Below are positions 19,013-27,128 of a DNA stretch of 64,000 nucleotides, one piece after another (position 1 is the first letter of the stretch; each line of letters starts with the position of its first letter). The notes under the pieces were generated by a model. The model searched no databases. It saw only the letters and a list, made by a program, of their open reading frames with translations, and was not told the origin of the DNA. Origin of the DNA: an uncultured Coriobacteriaceae bacterium (GTDB lineage Bacteria; Actinomycetota; Coriobacteriia; Coriobacteriales; Coriobacteriaceae); NCBI GenBank assembly GCA_944322305.1, contig CALUOP010000005.1, positions 124,001 to 188,000 on the forward strand, in the 5' to 3' direction. The position numbers and the translations under genes are program-made.

Positions 19013-19073
19013 TGCCATGAGGGACGGGTACGAATGGCAGGGAATGTGCCATGGGGGACGGGTACGAATGGCA
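19013..19073 (+). repeat. REP-like palindromic repeats, copies 3 and 4 in tandem
   Basis: Two units, 19013-19039 and 19047-19073, each with arms TGCCAT and ATGGCA around GGACGGGTACGA, 34 bp apart in the same orientation. They begin the 487-nt gap between the kinase pair and the response regulator. The rest of that gap (19074-19495) shows no gene, clear promoter or terminator to me. Confidence 0.8.
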
Positions 19074-19495
19074 GGGTGTGGCATGCGCCGTTCGCATCCG
19101 CTTTTCGCGGCAGGCTGGCGGCGGTCACTGCGGTAGGTTCGTGGGCGCTGCCGGGCAAGATCGGTCTTGCCGTCTGTGGCGAGACGCGCGATAAGCGTAG
19201 CGCCGGCGTTGGCGCTGCTTCCTTGTTTGTCGCTACGCCCGAGCATGGTGTCTTCACGTTTGGTGCACCTTGGCGTCCCCAAGCAACGAGGGCGTTACGC
19301 GCCTGGTCGGTTTTGCGCAGCTTGTTCCTGCCGCAGTCGGCTCTCCTCTTGCCTCTTCTCGTGCCTTTGCTTTTGCGCATCCGGCTGCTTTTTTGTCATT
19401 TTTAACCGTGCGATCCCGCCGTGCGCCCTCGCCGGCGCGCGGTATCGTTGTGAGGGAAGGCGGGCGTTGCTCGTCTTTTGCGTTGGGGCAAGGCC

Positions 19496-20377
19496 ATGGG
19501 TGCAAGTAAGGGGGCGCTTGTGTATTCCGTTGCGATCGTGGACGACAACCTGGCTCAGGCGCAGGAGCTGGCGCGCATGGTGGAGGCGTCGGCTTTCGGC
19601 GCGGAACTGTCCGTTACGTATTGGACAGCTGCCGAGGGGCTGGAGGAGCGCGTGCGCGGCGGGCATGCCCCCGACATCCTGTTCATGGACGTGTGCCTGC
19701 ACGACGCCGAGCAGCTAGTCCGCCGCGCTGACGCGGCGACTGATGTTGCTTCGGACGGCATGGCGCCAGAGGGGCCCAGTGCGGCTGCGGGGTCGGCTGC
19801 CAGTGCTTGGGCCCCTCGCGTCGCCGCCTTTGAGCCGGCGCAGGCCGGCGCTTCCCGCACGGGCATCGACGTGGTGGCCGACCTTCTCGCCGCGGGGCTG
19901 AACGCGCAGGTGGTCTACCTCAGCGGCTACGACGTGTACCACACGCGCATTTATCGCACGCCGCACGCTTGCTACCTGCAGAAACCGTTCCGCCAAGCCG
20001 ACGTTGACGAGGCGCTGGCTCAGGCGGTCGCCGGCCTGCGGCAGGCGGGCGGCCATCCGGTGCGGTTTCACCTCAAAGGCGAGGAGCGCGTGGTGAGCCC
20101 GCGCGACATCATATATATAGAGAGCAATCGGCGACGCGTGCAGGTGCACTTGCGTCGCGAGAGCTTCGAGACGTACGCGCGCCTGGCCGACCTTGAGCGC
20201 GAACTGCCGCCGAGTTTCGTGCGGTGCCACCAGAGCTTTCTTGTGAACCTCGACTACGTGAGCTCGCTGGGCACCTCGGCGATCGAGCTCGTAGGTGGTG
20301 GTACCGTGCCGGTGAGCCGCCGCTACCGCCCCGGTGTTCGCGAGGCGCTGTTCGCCCACATCCGCAGCGGCCAGTAG
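19496..20377 (+). CDS. LytTR-family response regulator
   Basis: About 293 residues. The receiver domain starts at VAIVDDN (acidic pair at 16-17), with the phospho-acceptor Asp in ILFMDVCLHD (about 65) and the conserved Lys in LQKPF. An unusual ~50-residue Ala/Ser/Pro-rich insertion (about 72-124) splits the receiver directly after the phospho-Asp strand. The C-terminal ~100 residues are a LytTR DNA-binding domain (FHLKGEERVVSPRDIIYIES, VRCHQSFLVNLDYV, VPVSRRYRPGVREALF). ATG 19496 is used, but GTG 19520 behind AAGGGGG gives a receiver starting exactly at the first strand and may be the real start. Presumed partner of the two-part kinase upstream; LytTR regulators commonly bind paired ~9-bp direct repeats. 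Confidence 0.88.
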   Translation: MGASKGALVYSVAIVDDNLAQAQELARMVEASAFGAELSVTYWTAAEGLEERVRGGHAPDILFMDVCLHDAEQLVRRADAATDVASDGMAPEGPSAAAGSAASAWAPRVAAFEPAQAGASRTGIDVVADLLAAGLNAQVVYLSGYDVYHTRIYRTPHACYLQKPFRQADVDEALAQAVAGLRQAGGHPVRFHLKGEERVVSPRDIIYIESNRRRVQVHLRRESFETYARLADLERELPPSFVRCHQSFLVNLDYVSSLGTSAIELVGGGTVPVSRRYRPGVREALFAHIRSGQ

Positions 20378-20463
20378 GGGCGCATTCGTTAGCGGCCGTT
20401 TGCGCGATCAGCCGGAGCGTTGGATGCCGAGCCGATGGGCAATGTTCCCCTAGACGTCAGAAA

Positions 20464-21003
20464 CGCGACCAATCGACTCACACGTCCCGCTCGGTTGCCC
20501 GCGCTCTTCTCCGCTAGCTGCCAGTTGGTCGCGCTTCTAGCGGCCAAGCACTTGGTTGATCGCTGCGACGACATCTAATTTCACGTTGGTCGCTCAAACG
20601 ACATCTCATCGCTGGAAAATCGAGAATTAGCTGCAGTTTGAGCTCCTAACCGCTCTGGAGATGTCGTAATAGCGACTAACTGAAGCCTTGGCGGACGGAA
20701 GCGTGGCCAACCGAACCTTGCCTGCGATAAGGGCGACCAACGCGAAGCGTCGCTCATCCGTTAGCAGTCGTTTCCGCGACAAACCTGAGCCTCGCTGTCA
20801 AAATAGCGACCAACCGCTGAAGCGGCAGGGCGCATAGGAGAGCCGTCCGCAGCTTACGCATCAAAAACGCGTCCAACCACCGGTGCTGCGCAGCATGCAA
20901 AGGCACCGCCAGCGCCTAGATCCCAAAATCGCGCCCAACCGCCGGCGTCATCGCCACGCGCAGGAGCACCCCCACCGCTTGCATGCCGCACCCGCGCCCA
21001 ACT
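20464..21003. repeat. Degenerate phased repeats with core GCGACCAAC
   Basis: About ten copies of a short core, best form GCGACCAACC, at about 20465, 20672, 20703, 20733, 20776, 20806, 20869, 20931 and 20994, plus reverse copies (GTTGGTCGC) at 20524 and 20585. Spacings cluster at 30-31 or 60-63 nt. AT-richer bases (for example AAAATA) usually precede the core. Variable sequence between cores and the core's own drift make it unlike a CRISPR. The region 20378-21201 holds no gene I can support apart from the str promoter at its end. Confidence 0.6.
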
Positions 21004-21078
21004 GCCCCCACCCCGCCTCAATTGTGGAGACTTTCCGCATTTGCCCTCAAAACTGGAAACGCCCGGACGCGTGGTCTG

Positions 21079-21107
21079 TTGACACCCCTATCGGGCGCGC
21101 CTAAAGT
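21079..21107 (+). promoter_or_regulatory. str operon promoter
   Basis: TTGACA (21079-21084), a 17-nt spacer and TAAAGT (21102-21107), 95 nt before the rpsL start. This is the best promoter match in the window and shares its -10 box with the his promoter. Confidence 0.8.
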
Positions 21108-21201
21108 ATCACCTGCTGTTTCGTGGGTGGATGCTGACGCCCCGAGGCTAGCCGTTGCACCTCTCATCATAAGCTGGACGTTTTTTGAGAAGGAGAAAGC
21201 T

Positions 21202-21573
21202 TTGCCTACAATCAACCAGCTCGTGCGCAAGGGTCGCACCAAGGCCGTCAAGAAGTCCAAGAACCCGGCCCTCCAGCACAACCCTCAGAAGCGCGGCGTG
21301 TGCACCCGCGTCTTCACCACCACCCCCAAGAAGCCGAACTCGGCTCTCCGCAAGGTCGCCCGTGTCCGTCTCGTGAACGGCATCGAGGTCACCGCTTACA
21401 TTCCGGGCGAGGGTCACAACCTGCAGGAGCACTCCATCGTCGCCGTCCGCGGCGGCCGTGTGCGCGACCTGCCTGGTGTGCGCTACAAGATCATCCGCGG
21501 CGCCTACGACTGCGCTGCCGTGCAGAACCGCAAGCAGGCTCGCTCCCGCTACGGTGCCAAGCGCCCGAAGTAG
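21202..21573 (+). CDS. rpsL: 30S ribosomal protein S12
   Basis: 123 residues, full length, decoding-centre protein of the small subunit. Signatures: [11 protein letters not shown] at the start, [25 protein letters not shown] and [14 protein letters not shown]; the loops with Lys residues that confer streptomycin resistance when mutated look wild type (TPKKPNS). Translation begins at TTG 21202 behind GAGAAGGAG; no ATG fits the family start. First gene of a short str operon. Confidence 0.97.
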   Translation: MPTINQLVRKGRTKAVKKSKNPALQHNPQKRGVCTRVFTTTPKKPNSALRKVARVRLVNGIEVTAYIPGEGHNLQEHSIVAVRGGRVRDLPGVRYKIIRGAYDCAAVQNRKQARSRYGAKRPK

Positions 21574-21730
21574 TCTGACCACTTTCACGCGTCTTAGCGC
21601 CTCCGGGCGCCAGCGCCTGCGCCGGGCAAGAAGAGCGGCAGTTACGAGCGAAGCCGCCCCCTTCGGTTCCAAGCGCTTCCCGCGCTTCTCAAGACGCACA
21701 AGATACGCGATCTTTTAAGAGGAGAAACAC

Positions 21731-22204
21731 ATGCCGCGTCGTGCATCCAAGACTCATCGTCGCGAGGTTATGCCCGATTCCGTGTATAACAACCGTCTCG
21801 TGACGCAGCTTATCAACAAGGTCCTCCTGGACGGCAAGAAGTCTACCGCCGAGCGCATCGTTTACAACGCGTTCGACATCGTGGCCAAGAAGAGCGACGG
21901 CGACGCCCTCGCTGTCTTCAAGAAGGCCATGGACAACGTCCGTCCCACCCTCGAGTGCAAGCCCAAGCGCGTCGGTGGCGCCACCTACCAGGTGCCGATG
22001 GAGGTCAACTCCCGCCGCTCCACGCAGCTCGCCATCCGCTGGATGGTCAACTTCAGCCGCGCACGCAAGGAGAAGACCATGGCCGAGCGCCTGGCCAACG
22101 AGATCCTCGACGCCTCCAACGGCGTGGGCGCTTCCGTGAAGCGTCGTGAGGACGTCTTCAAGATGGCCGAAGCCAACCGTGCGTTCTCGCACTATCGCTG
22201 GTAG
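21731..22204 (+). CDS. rpsG: 30S ribosomal protein S7
   Basis: 157 residues, normal length; binds the 3' major domain of 16S rRNA and nucleates the head of the small subunit. Recognised by [50 protein letters not shown] and [22 protein letters not shown]. Start ATG 21731 behind AAGAGGAGAAA. It follows rpsL after a 157-nt gap with no gene and precedes fusA by 22 nt. Confidence 0.97.
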   Translation: MPRRASKTHRREVMPDSVYNNRLVTQLINKVLLDGKKSTAERIVYNAFDIVAKKSDGDALAVFKKAMDNVRPTLECKPKRVGGATYQVPMEVNSRRSTQLAIRWMVNFSRARKEKTMAERLANEILDASNGVGASVKRREDVFKMAEANRAFSHYRW

Positions 22205-22226
22205 TTAGTAGAAGGGCTTTCGATCT

Positions 22227-24344
22227 ATGGCTACTAAGTACAACCTCGCAGACACCCGCAACATCGGCATCATGGCTCACATCGACGCCGGTAAGACCAC
22301 CACGACCGAGCGCATCCTGTACTACACGGGCAAGACGCACAAGATCGGCGAGGTGCACGACGGTGCTGCCACCATGGACTGGATGGTCCAGGAGCAGGAG
22401 CGCGGCGTAACCATTCAGTCCGCCGCCACCACCTGCTTCTGGCGCAAGGGCGGCGCCACCACCGGCACCTCCTACCGTATCCAGATCATCGACACCCCCG
22501 GCCACGTGGACTTCACCTCCGAGGTCGAGCGCTCCCTGCGCGTCCTCGACGGTGCCGTGGCGGTCTTCGACGCCGTTGCCGGCGTGCAGCCGCAGTCCGA
22601 GACCGTGTGGCGTCAGGCTCACAACTACAACGTCCCCCGCATCGCCTTCATCAACAAGTACGACCGCGTGGGCGCCGACTTCTGGAACGCCATCGAGACC
22701 ATGAAGGACCGCTTGGGCGCCAACGCCATCGCGATCCAGGTCCCCATGGGCGCCGAGGATCAGTTCTGGGGCGTCATCGACCTCGTGACCATGACCGCGT
22801 GGGACTTCAAGGCCGACGACAAGGGCATGACCTATCCCGAGCCGATGGACGAGATCCCGGACGAGTTCAAGGAGATCGCCGAGGAGAAGCGCGCTGAGCT
22901 GCTCGACGCTGCCGCCGACTTCGACGAGGACCTCATGATGATGGTTCTCGAGGACGAGGAGATCCCGGTGGACGTGCTCAAGGCCGCCATCCGCAAGGGC
23001 GTGCTGGCCAACGAGCTCAACCCTGTCCTGGTGGGCTCCGCCTACAAGAACAAGGGCGTTCAGGAGCTGCTCGACGCCGTCGTTGACTACCTGCCCAGCC
23101 CGCTGGACATCCCGGCCATCGTGGGCACCGACCCCAAGACCGGCGAGGAGGCCGAGCGCCACTCCGACCCCAAGGAGCCCTTCAGCGCCCTGGCCTTCAA
23201 GATCCAGGTCGACCCGTTCGTCGGTAAGCTCACCTACTTCCGCGTGTACTCCGGTCACGCCGACGCCGGCTCCTACGTGGTCAACGCCACCAACGGCCAG
23301 CGCGAGCGCCTGGGCCGCATCCTCGAGATGAACTCCAACCAGCGCATCGACCGCGAGGAGTGCTCCGCCGGCGACATCGTCGCCTCCGTGGGCTTCAAGC
23401 ACACCACCACCGGCGACACCCTGTGCTCCGAGGGCTCCGAGATCATCCTCGAGTCCATCGACTTCCCGGATCCGGTTATCGACATCGCCGTCGAGCCCAA
23501 GACCAAGGCTGAGCAGGACAAGATGTCCATGGCGCTTGCCAAGCTCGCCGAGGAGGATCCGACCTTCCAGGTGCACACCGACCACGAGACCGGCCAGACC
23601 ATCATCGCCGGCATGGGCGAGCTGCACCTCGAGATCATCGTCGACCGCCTGCTCCGCGAGTTTAAGGTTGAGGCCAACGTGGGTAAGCCCCAGGTTGCCT
23701 ACCGCGAGACCGCGGGCCACGACGTCGAGCGCGCCGAGGGCAAGTTCGTGCGCCAGTCCGGCGGCCGCGGCCAGTACGGTCACGCCGTCATCAAGCTGGA
23801 GAAGAACGAGGAGGGCAAGGGCTACGAGTTCGTCAACGCCATCGTCGGCGGCGTCGTGCCCAAGGAGTACATCCCGTCCATCGACAAGGGCATCCAGGAG
23901 GCGCTGCAGTCCGGCGTCATCGCGGGCTACCCGGTCGTCGACGTGAAGGTGACCCTCTTCGACGGTTCTTACCACGAGGTCGACTCCTCGGAGGCCGCGT
24001 TCAAGATCGCCGGTTCCATGGCCATCAAGGACGCCCTCAAGAAGTCCGACCCGGTGCTTCTCGAGCCGGTCATGTCCGTTGAGGTCGAGACCCCCGAGCA
24101 GTACATGGGCGATGTCATGGGCAACCTCTCTGGCCGTCGCGGCAAGATCGAGGGCATGGAGGATCGTCGCAACTCCAAGCTCATCCGCGCCAAGGTGCCG
24201 CTGGGCGAGATGTTCGGCTACGCTACCGACCTCCGCTCCCAGACGCAGGGCCGCGCGTCCTACACCATGCAGTTCGACTCGTACGAGCCCGCTCCCAAGA
24301 GCGTGCGCGACGAGGTTGTCGCCAAGAACGGCGGCAACGCGTAA
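22227..24344 (+). CDS. fusA: Elongation factor G
   Basis: 705 residues, full length, GTPase that drives ribosomal translocation. G1 [13 protein letters not shown] (about 16-28), G2 around [12 protein letters not shown]3 [10 protein letters not shown]4 reading NKYD (about 144-147; NKMD in most EF-G), then domains II-V with [12 protein letters not shown] and the C-terminal [14 protein letters not shown]. Start ATG 22227, ribosome site GAAGGGC weak. Follows rpsG as in most bacteria; no tuf gene follows, rpsJ does instead. Confidence 0.97.
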   Translation: MATKYNLADTRNIGIMAHIDAGKTTTTERILYYTGKTHKIGEVHDGAATMDWMVQEQERGVTIQSAATTCFWRKGGATTGTSYRIQIIDTPGHVDFTSEVERSLRVLDGAVAVFDAVAGVQPQSETVWRQAHNYNVPRIAFINKYDRVGADFWNAIETMKDRLGANAIAIQVPMGAEDQFWGVIDLVTMTAWDFKADDKGMTYPEPMDEIPDEFKEIAEEKRAELLDAAADFDEDLMMMVLEDEEIPVDVLKAAIRKGVLANELNPVLVGSAYKNKGVQELLDAVVDYLPSPLDIPAIVGTDPKTGEEAERHSDPKEPFSALAFKIQVDPFVGKLTYFRVYSGHADAGSYVVNATNGQRERLGRILEMNSNQRIDREECSAGDIVASVGFKHTTTGDTLCSEGSEIILESIDFPDPVIDIAVEPKTKAEQDKMSMALAKLAEEDPTFQVHTDHETGQTIIAGMGELHLEIIVDRLLREFKVEANVGKPQVAYRETAGHDVERAEGKFVRQSGGRGQYGHAVIKLEKNEEGKGYEFVNAIVGGVVPKEYIPSIDKGIQEALQSGVIAGYPVVDVKVTLFDGSYHEVDSSEAAFKIAGSMAIKDALKKSDPVLLEPVMSVEVETPEQYMGDVMGNLSGRRGKIEGMEDRRNSKLIRAKVPLGEMFGYATDLRSQTQGRASYTMQFDSYEPAPKSVRDEVVAKNGGNA

Positions 24345-24394
24345 TCGGTAAGTAACCTGCGAGGATAGCCCCTCGTCTTACGTTGGAGGTACCA

Positions 24395-24703
24395 TTGTCT
24401 AGCCAGAAGATCCGGATCCGCCTCAAGGGCTACGACCACGAGGTTGTCGATCAGTCTGCCAAGCTCATCGTGGACACCGCTCAGAAGACCGGCGCCCGCG
24501 TTTCCGGCCCCATCCCGCTGCCCACCGAGCGCAACCTCTACACGGTTATCCGCTCGCCCCACGTGGACAAGGATTCCCGCGAGCAGTTCGAGATGCGCAC
24601 CCACAAGCGCCTCATCGACATTCTCGACCCCACCTCGGGCACCGTTGATTCGCTGATGCGTCTCGACCTCCCCGCTGGCGTGGACATCGAGATCAAGCTC
24701 TAA
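24395..24703 (+). CDS. rpsJ: 30S ribosomal protein S10
   Basis: 102 residues, exactly the usual length ([52 protein letters not shown]). It also takes part in antitermination with NusB. The start is TTG 24395 behind TTGGAGG; an earlier TTG at 24383 overlaps that ribosome site and is rejected. The gene is followed at once by a strong terminator, so here S10 ends the str transcript and is not joined to rplC and the rest of the S10 cluster. Confidence 0.97.
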   Translation: MSSQKIRIRLKGYDHEVVDQSAKLIVDTAQKTGARVSGPIPLPTERNLYTVIRSPHVDKDSREQFEMRTHKRLIDILDPTSGTVDSLMRLDLPAGVDIEIKL

Positions 24704-24717
24704 GCTTGCGCTATGGC

Positions 24718-24745
24718 GGCCCCTCATCCGAGGGGCCGTTTTTTT
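24718..24745 (+). terminator. Rho-independent terminator of the str operon
   Basis: Arms GGCCCCT (24718-24724) and AGGGGCC (24731-24737) with a 6-nt loop, followed by G and seven or eight T. Confidence 0.93.
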
Positions 24746-24937
24746 GTGCCTCCGTTAGGCATGGGGGCGCAGCAGTGGGCTAGGTGCGTTTGGCAGATGG
24801 GAGGGGCTCTTCTCATCCCGCTTCGCGCATGAGGCGGCAAGGCTGGCCGGCGGGCTCTTCTCGCCGGTGCATAATAAGGATTCACAGGGATTCAGCGGCG
24901 TCACGTTCGGCGGCGTCACGCACAAGGGGAGAGGCAC

Positions 24938-26347
24938 ATGGGCGACACGCAGCGATCGCATAGGCCTACGCGGCTTTCGTACGAGTCGGTGCACGGGCAG
25001 AGCCACCTGCACCGCGCGGTGAGCATCGGGGCGGACAAGCGCGCGAGCCACGCGGCGATGAAGTGGCACGAGCTGGTTGAGGACGCCGCATGCCCGGCGC
25101 GCTGCGCCACGCTGTCCGACAAGAGCTCGATCGTGTGCCGCGCGGGCCTGCTCATGCTCTCGGCCGGCACGGGCGGCTATCGCGTGCGCGAGCTCATGAA
25201 CGCCATCGCCGAGGCGCTCGGCATCACCTGCGTGGTCGACTTGGGCCTCATCACCCTGGAGTGCACTTGCATTGACGGCCACGAAACCTATTCCGAGGTG
25301 GTGACGCTTGCCACCACGAGCGTGAACACCGAGCGCATCGCTTTGATGGTTCAGTTTGCCCAAAAGGCCCAGCGCGCGGCGGGCAGCTGGACGGTGGACG
25401 ACTTCCATCGGCGCATGGACGCCGTCGAGCACACGCCGGGCAACTACGGCCCGCTTGCTGTGGGGCTTGCGGCGGCCTTTGCCTGCGCGGCCTTTGTGTT
25501 TCTGCTCGGCGGCGGTCCCATCGAGATGCTGTGCGCCTTTATCGGCGCGGGCGCGGGCAACCTGGTGCGCCGCCTCATGATCGACCGGCACCTCACACAG
25601 TTCGCCTGCATCGGCGCGGGCGTGGCGGCGGCGTGCCTCACGTATCTGGGGGTGCTTCTCGCCCTGTCGCTGGTGATGCCGTCGGCGCTTGCGCACGAGG
25701 CGGGCTACATCGGCGCCATGCTCTTCGTGATCCCGGGCTTCCCGCTCATCACCAGCGGGTTCGACATCGCCAAACTCGATCTGCGTTCCGGCATCGAGCG
25801 CGCCGTGTACGCCGTCACGGTCATCGTGGTGGCAACGCTCGTGGCGCTGATGGTGGCCGAGCTCGTGCAGCTGTACCCGGACGACTTCACCGACTTGGGG
25901 CTGAACCCTCTCGTGCAGCTGGCCTTGCGCCTGGTCGCGAGCTTCGTGGGCGTGTACGGGTTCTCCATGCTCTTCAACAGCCCGCCTGCCATGGCGGCCA
26001 CGGCGGGCGTGATCGGTGCGGTTGCCAACACGCTGCGCCTTGAGCTGGTAGGGCTCCTCGGGATGCCGGCGGCCTTCGCGGCGTTTGTGGGCGCGTTTGC
26101 GGCGGGGCTGCTCGCCGCGGTGGCGCGTCGCAAGCTCGACTTCCCGCGCATCTCGCTCACCGTGCCCTCCATTGTCATCATGGTGCCGGGACTTTACCTG
26201 TACCGTGCCGTGTACTACCTGGGCACGCTGCAGGTGACCGACGCGCTCTCGTGGGGCACGCAGGCGCTCATGATCGTGCTGTTCCTGCCCATCGGGCTCA
26301 TCGCCGCGCGTATCGCCACCGACAGCCGCTGGCGCCACTGCAACTAG
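24938..26347 (+). CDS. Threonine/serine exporter family membrane protein (ThrE, DUF1212-DUF3815)
   Basis: 469 residues. A hydrophilic N-terminal domain (about 30-165: GTGGYRVRELMNAIAEALG, TSVNTERIALM) matches the cytoplasmic part of ThrE, and about ten membrane segments follow to ~460. The second half, with LTVPSIVIMVPGLYLYRAVYYLG, matches the DUF3815 half that many bacteria encode as a second protein; here both halves are in one chain. Expected to export small amino acids such as threonine or serine using the proton gradient; substrate inferred. Start ATG 24938 behind AAGGGGAGAGG. Two 9-bp GGCGTCACG repeats precede it, and the 30-bp repeat arrays start about 30 nt after its stop. Confidence 0.87.
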   Translation: MGDTQRSHRPTRLSYESVHGQSHLHRAVSIGADKRASHAAMKWHELVEDAACPARCATLSDKSSIVCRAGLLMLSAGTGGYRVRELMNAIAEALGITCVVDLGLITLECTCIDGHETYSEVVTLATTSVNTERIALMVQFAQKAQRAAGSWTVDDFHRRMDAVEHTPGNYGPLAVGLAAAFACAAFVFLLGGGPIEMLCAFIGAGAGNLVRRLMIDRHLTQFACIGAGVAAACLTYLGVLLALSLVMPSALAHEAGYIGAMLFVIPGFPLITSGFDIAKLDLRSGIERAVYAVTVIVVATLVALMVAELVQLYPDDFTDLGLNPLVQLALRLVASFVGVYGFSMLFNSPPAMAATAGVIGAVANTLRLELVGLLGMPAAFAAFVGAFAAGLLAAVARRKLDFPRISLTVPSIVIMVPGLYLYRAVYYLGTLQVTDALSWGTQALMIVLFLPIGLIAARIATDSRWRHCN

Positions 26348-26376
26348 CGGCAGGCGCTGTTCCCAAAGCCACAGCC

Positions 26377-26642
26377 CATACGAGACGCATGGGCGAGAAC
26401 CACGCTCGCGCGATGCCTGCGGGTAAAAAGCGCATCCGTACGACGCCGCCGGGCGAAAGGTGTGTCCGTGCGAAGCGTGCGGGCAAAGGCGCGTCCGTAC
26501 GACGCCGCCGGGCAAAGGCACATCCGTACAAAGCATGTGGGCGGAAATCGCATTCATACGAAGCTTATGGGCGAGAATCGAGTTCATACGACGGCCGTGG
26601 GCGAGAAGCGCGCTCGTACGACTGCAATGCTCGCCCACGCGG
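26377..26642 (+). repeat. 30-bp repeat array, left (forward units)
   Basis: Nine adjoining units begin at 26377, 26407, 26437, 26467, 26496, 26525, 26555, 26585 and 26615. Seven are 30 nt and two (26467, 26496) are 29 nt, so no reading frame is kept. Shared positions: CRTACGA(A)GC at the start, then about ten bases in GTGGGCGA(A/G)AA, then a variable end. The last unit folds back: GTGGGCGAG (26597-26605) pairs with CTCGCCCAC (26630-26638). Confidence 0.85.
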
Positions 26643-26755
26643 TTTCTAGACACGTTTTTATGCTGTTATGGTTGTTCTGGACGAGCACGATATAGCATCG
26701 TGAGTTTTCTTGCGAGAGGCGAGGGCCTGTGCTGTGGAGTCTCTTGCTCGCAGAC
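26643..26755. other. AT-richer centre between the opposed repeat arrays
   Basis: About 113 nt separating the two arrays, including a poly-T run and ATATAGCAT. It lacks the repeat unit and I find no gene in it. It could hold a promoter or a binding site, but no well-spaced -35/-10 pair is convincing. Confidence 0.5.
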
Positions 26756-26995
26756 TTCGTACGGACGCGCTTTTCGCCCAACGTTTTCGTATCAGTGCGC
26801 TCTTCGCCCACGAGCTTCGTATGACCGTGTTTTTCGCCCACAGGCTTCGTATCGATGCGGATTCCGCCCATGGGTTTCGTGCCAGTGCGGATTTCGCCCG
26901 CGGGTTTCGTATCGGTGCGCGTTTTGCCCACGAGCTTCGTACGGACGCGCTTTTCGCCCGCCAGGATCGTGCCGGCGCCTGTCCGAACCACGCCT
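26756..26995 (-). repeat. 30-bp repeat array, right (reverse units)
   Basis: Eight units spaced at exactly 30 nt begin at 26756, 26786, 26816, 26846, 26876, 26906, 26936 and 26966; the last is weak. Each reads TTCGTAnnnGnGCG then TTCGCCCA, the reverse complement of the left-array unit. The two arrays therefore face each other. The sequence from 26996 to the next gene start at 27129 has no further clear unit. Confidence 0.85.
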
Positions 26996-27128
26996 GTCGG
27001 GATCGCATCGGCGCCCATCTAGCCCGCGCACGCCGCGCGGGCGCCTTCCGCAAACGCTCCCTTGCGACGGTTGTCCGGGCGGCGTATGGTAAAAAGCAGG
27101 CGAATGCGAGCATGGGCAGGGCGGCGTT

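Noticed and set aside
20464-21003. CRISPR array
   Set aside because: The core is only ~10 bp, drifts between units and changes orientation, spacing is uneven, and no cas gene is in the window.
26377-26995. CRISPR array at the 30-bp repeats
   Set aside because: Units adjoin without unique spacers, and the array reverses orientation in the middle.
26584-27018. Minus-strand open frame over the right 30-bp array, giving decapeptide repeats like VRTKLVGEKR
   Set aside because: The 30-nt period makes such frames by itself. The left array contains 29-nt units that break all frames, no good ribosome site is present, and changes fall on all codon positions.
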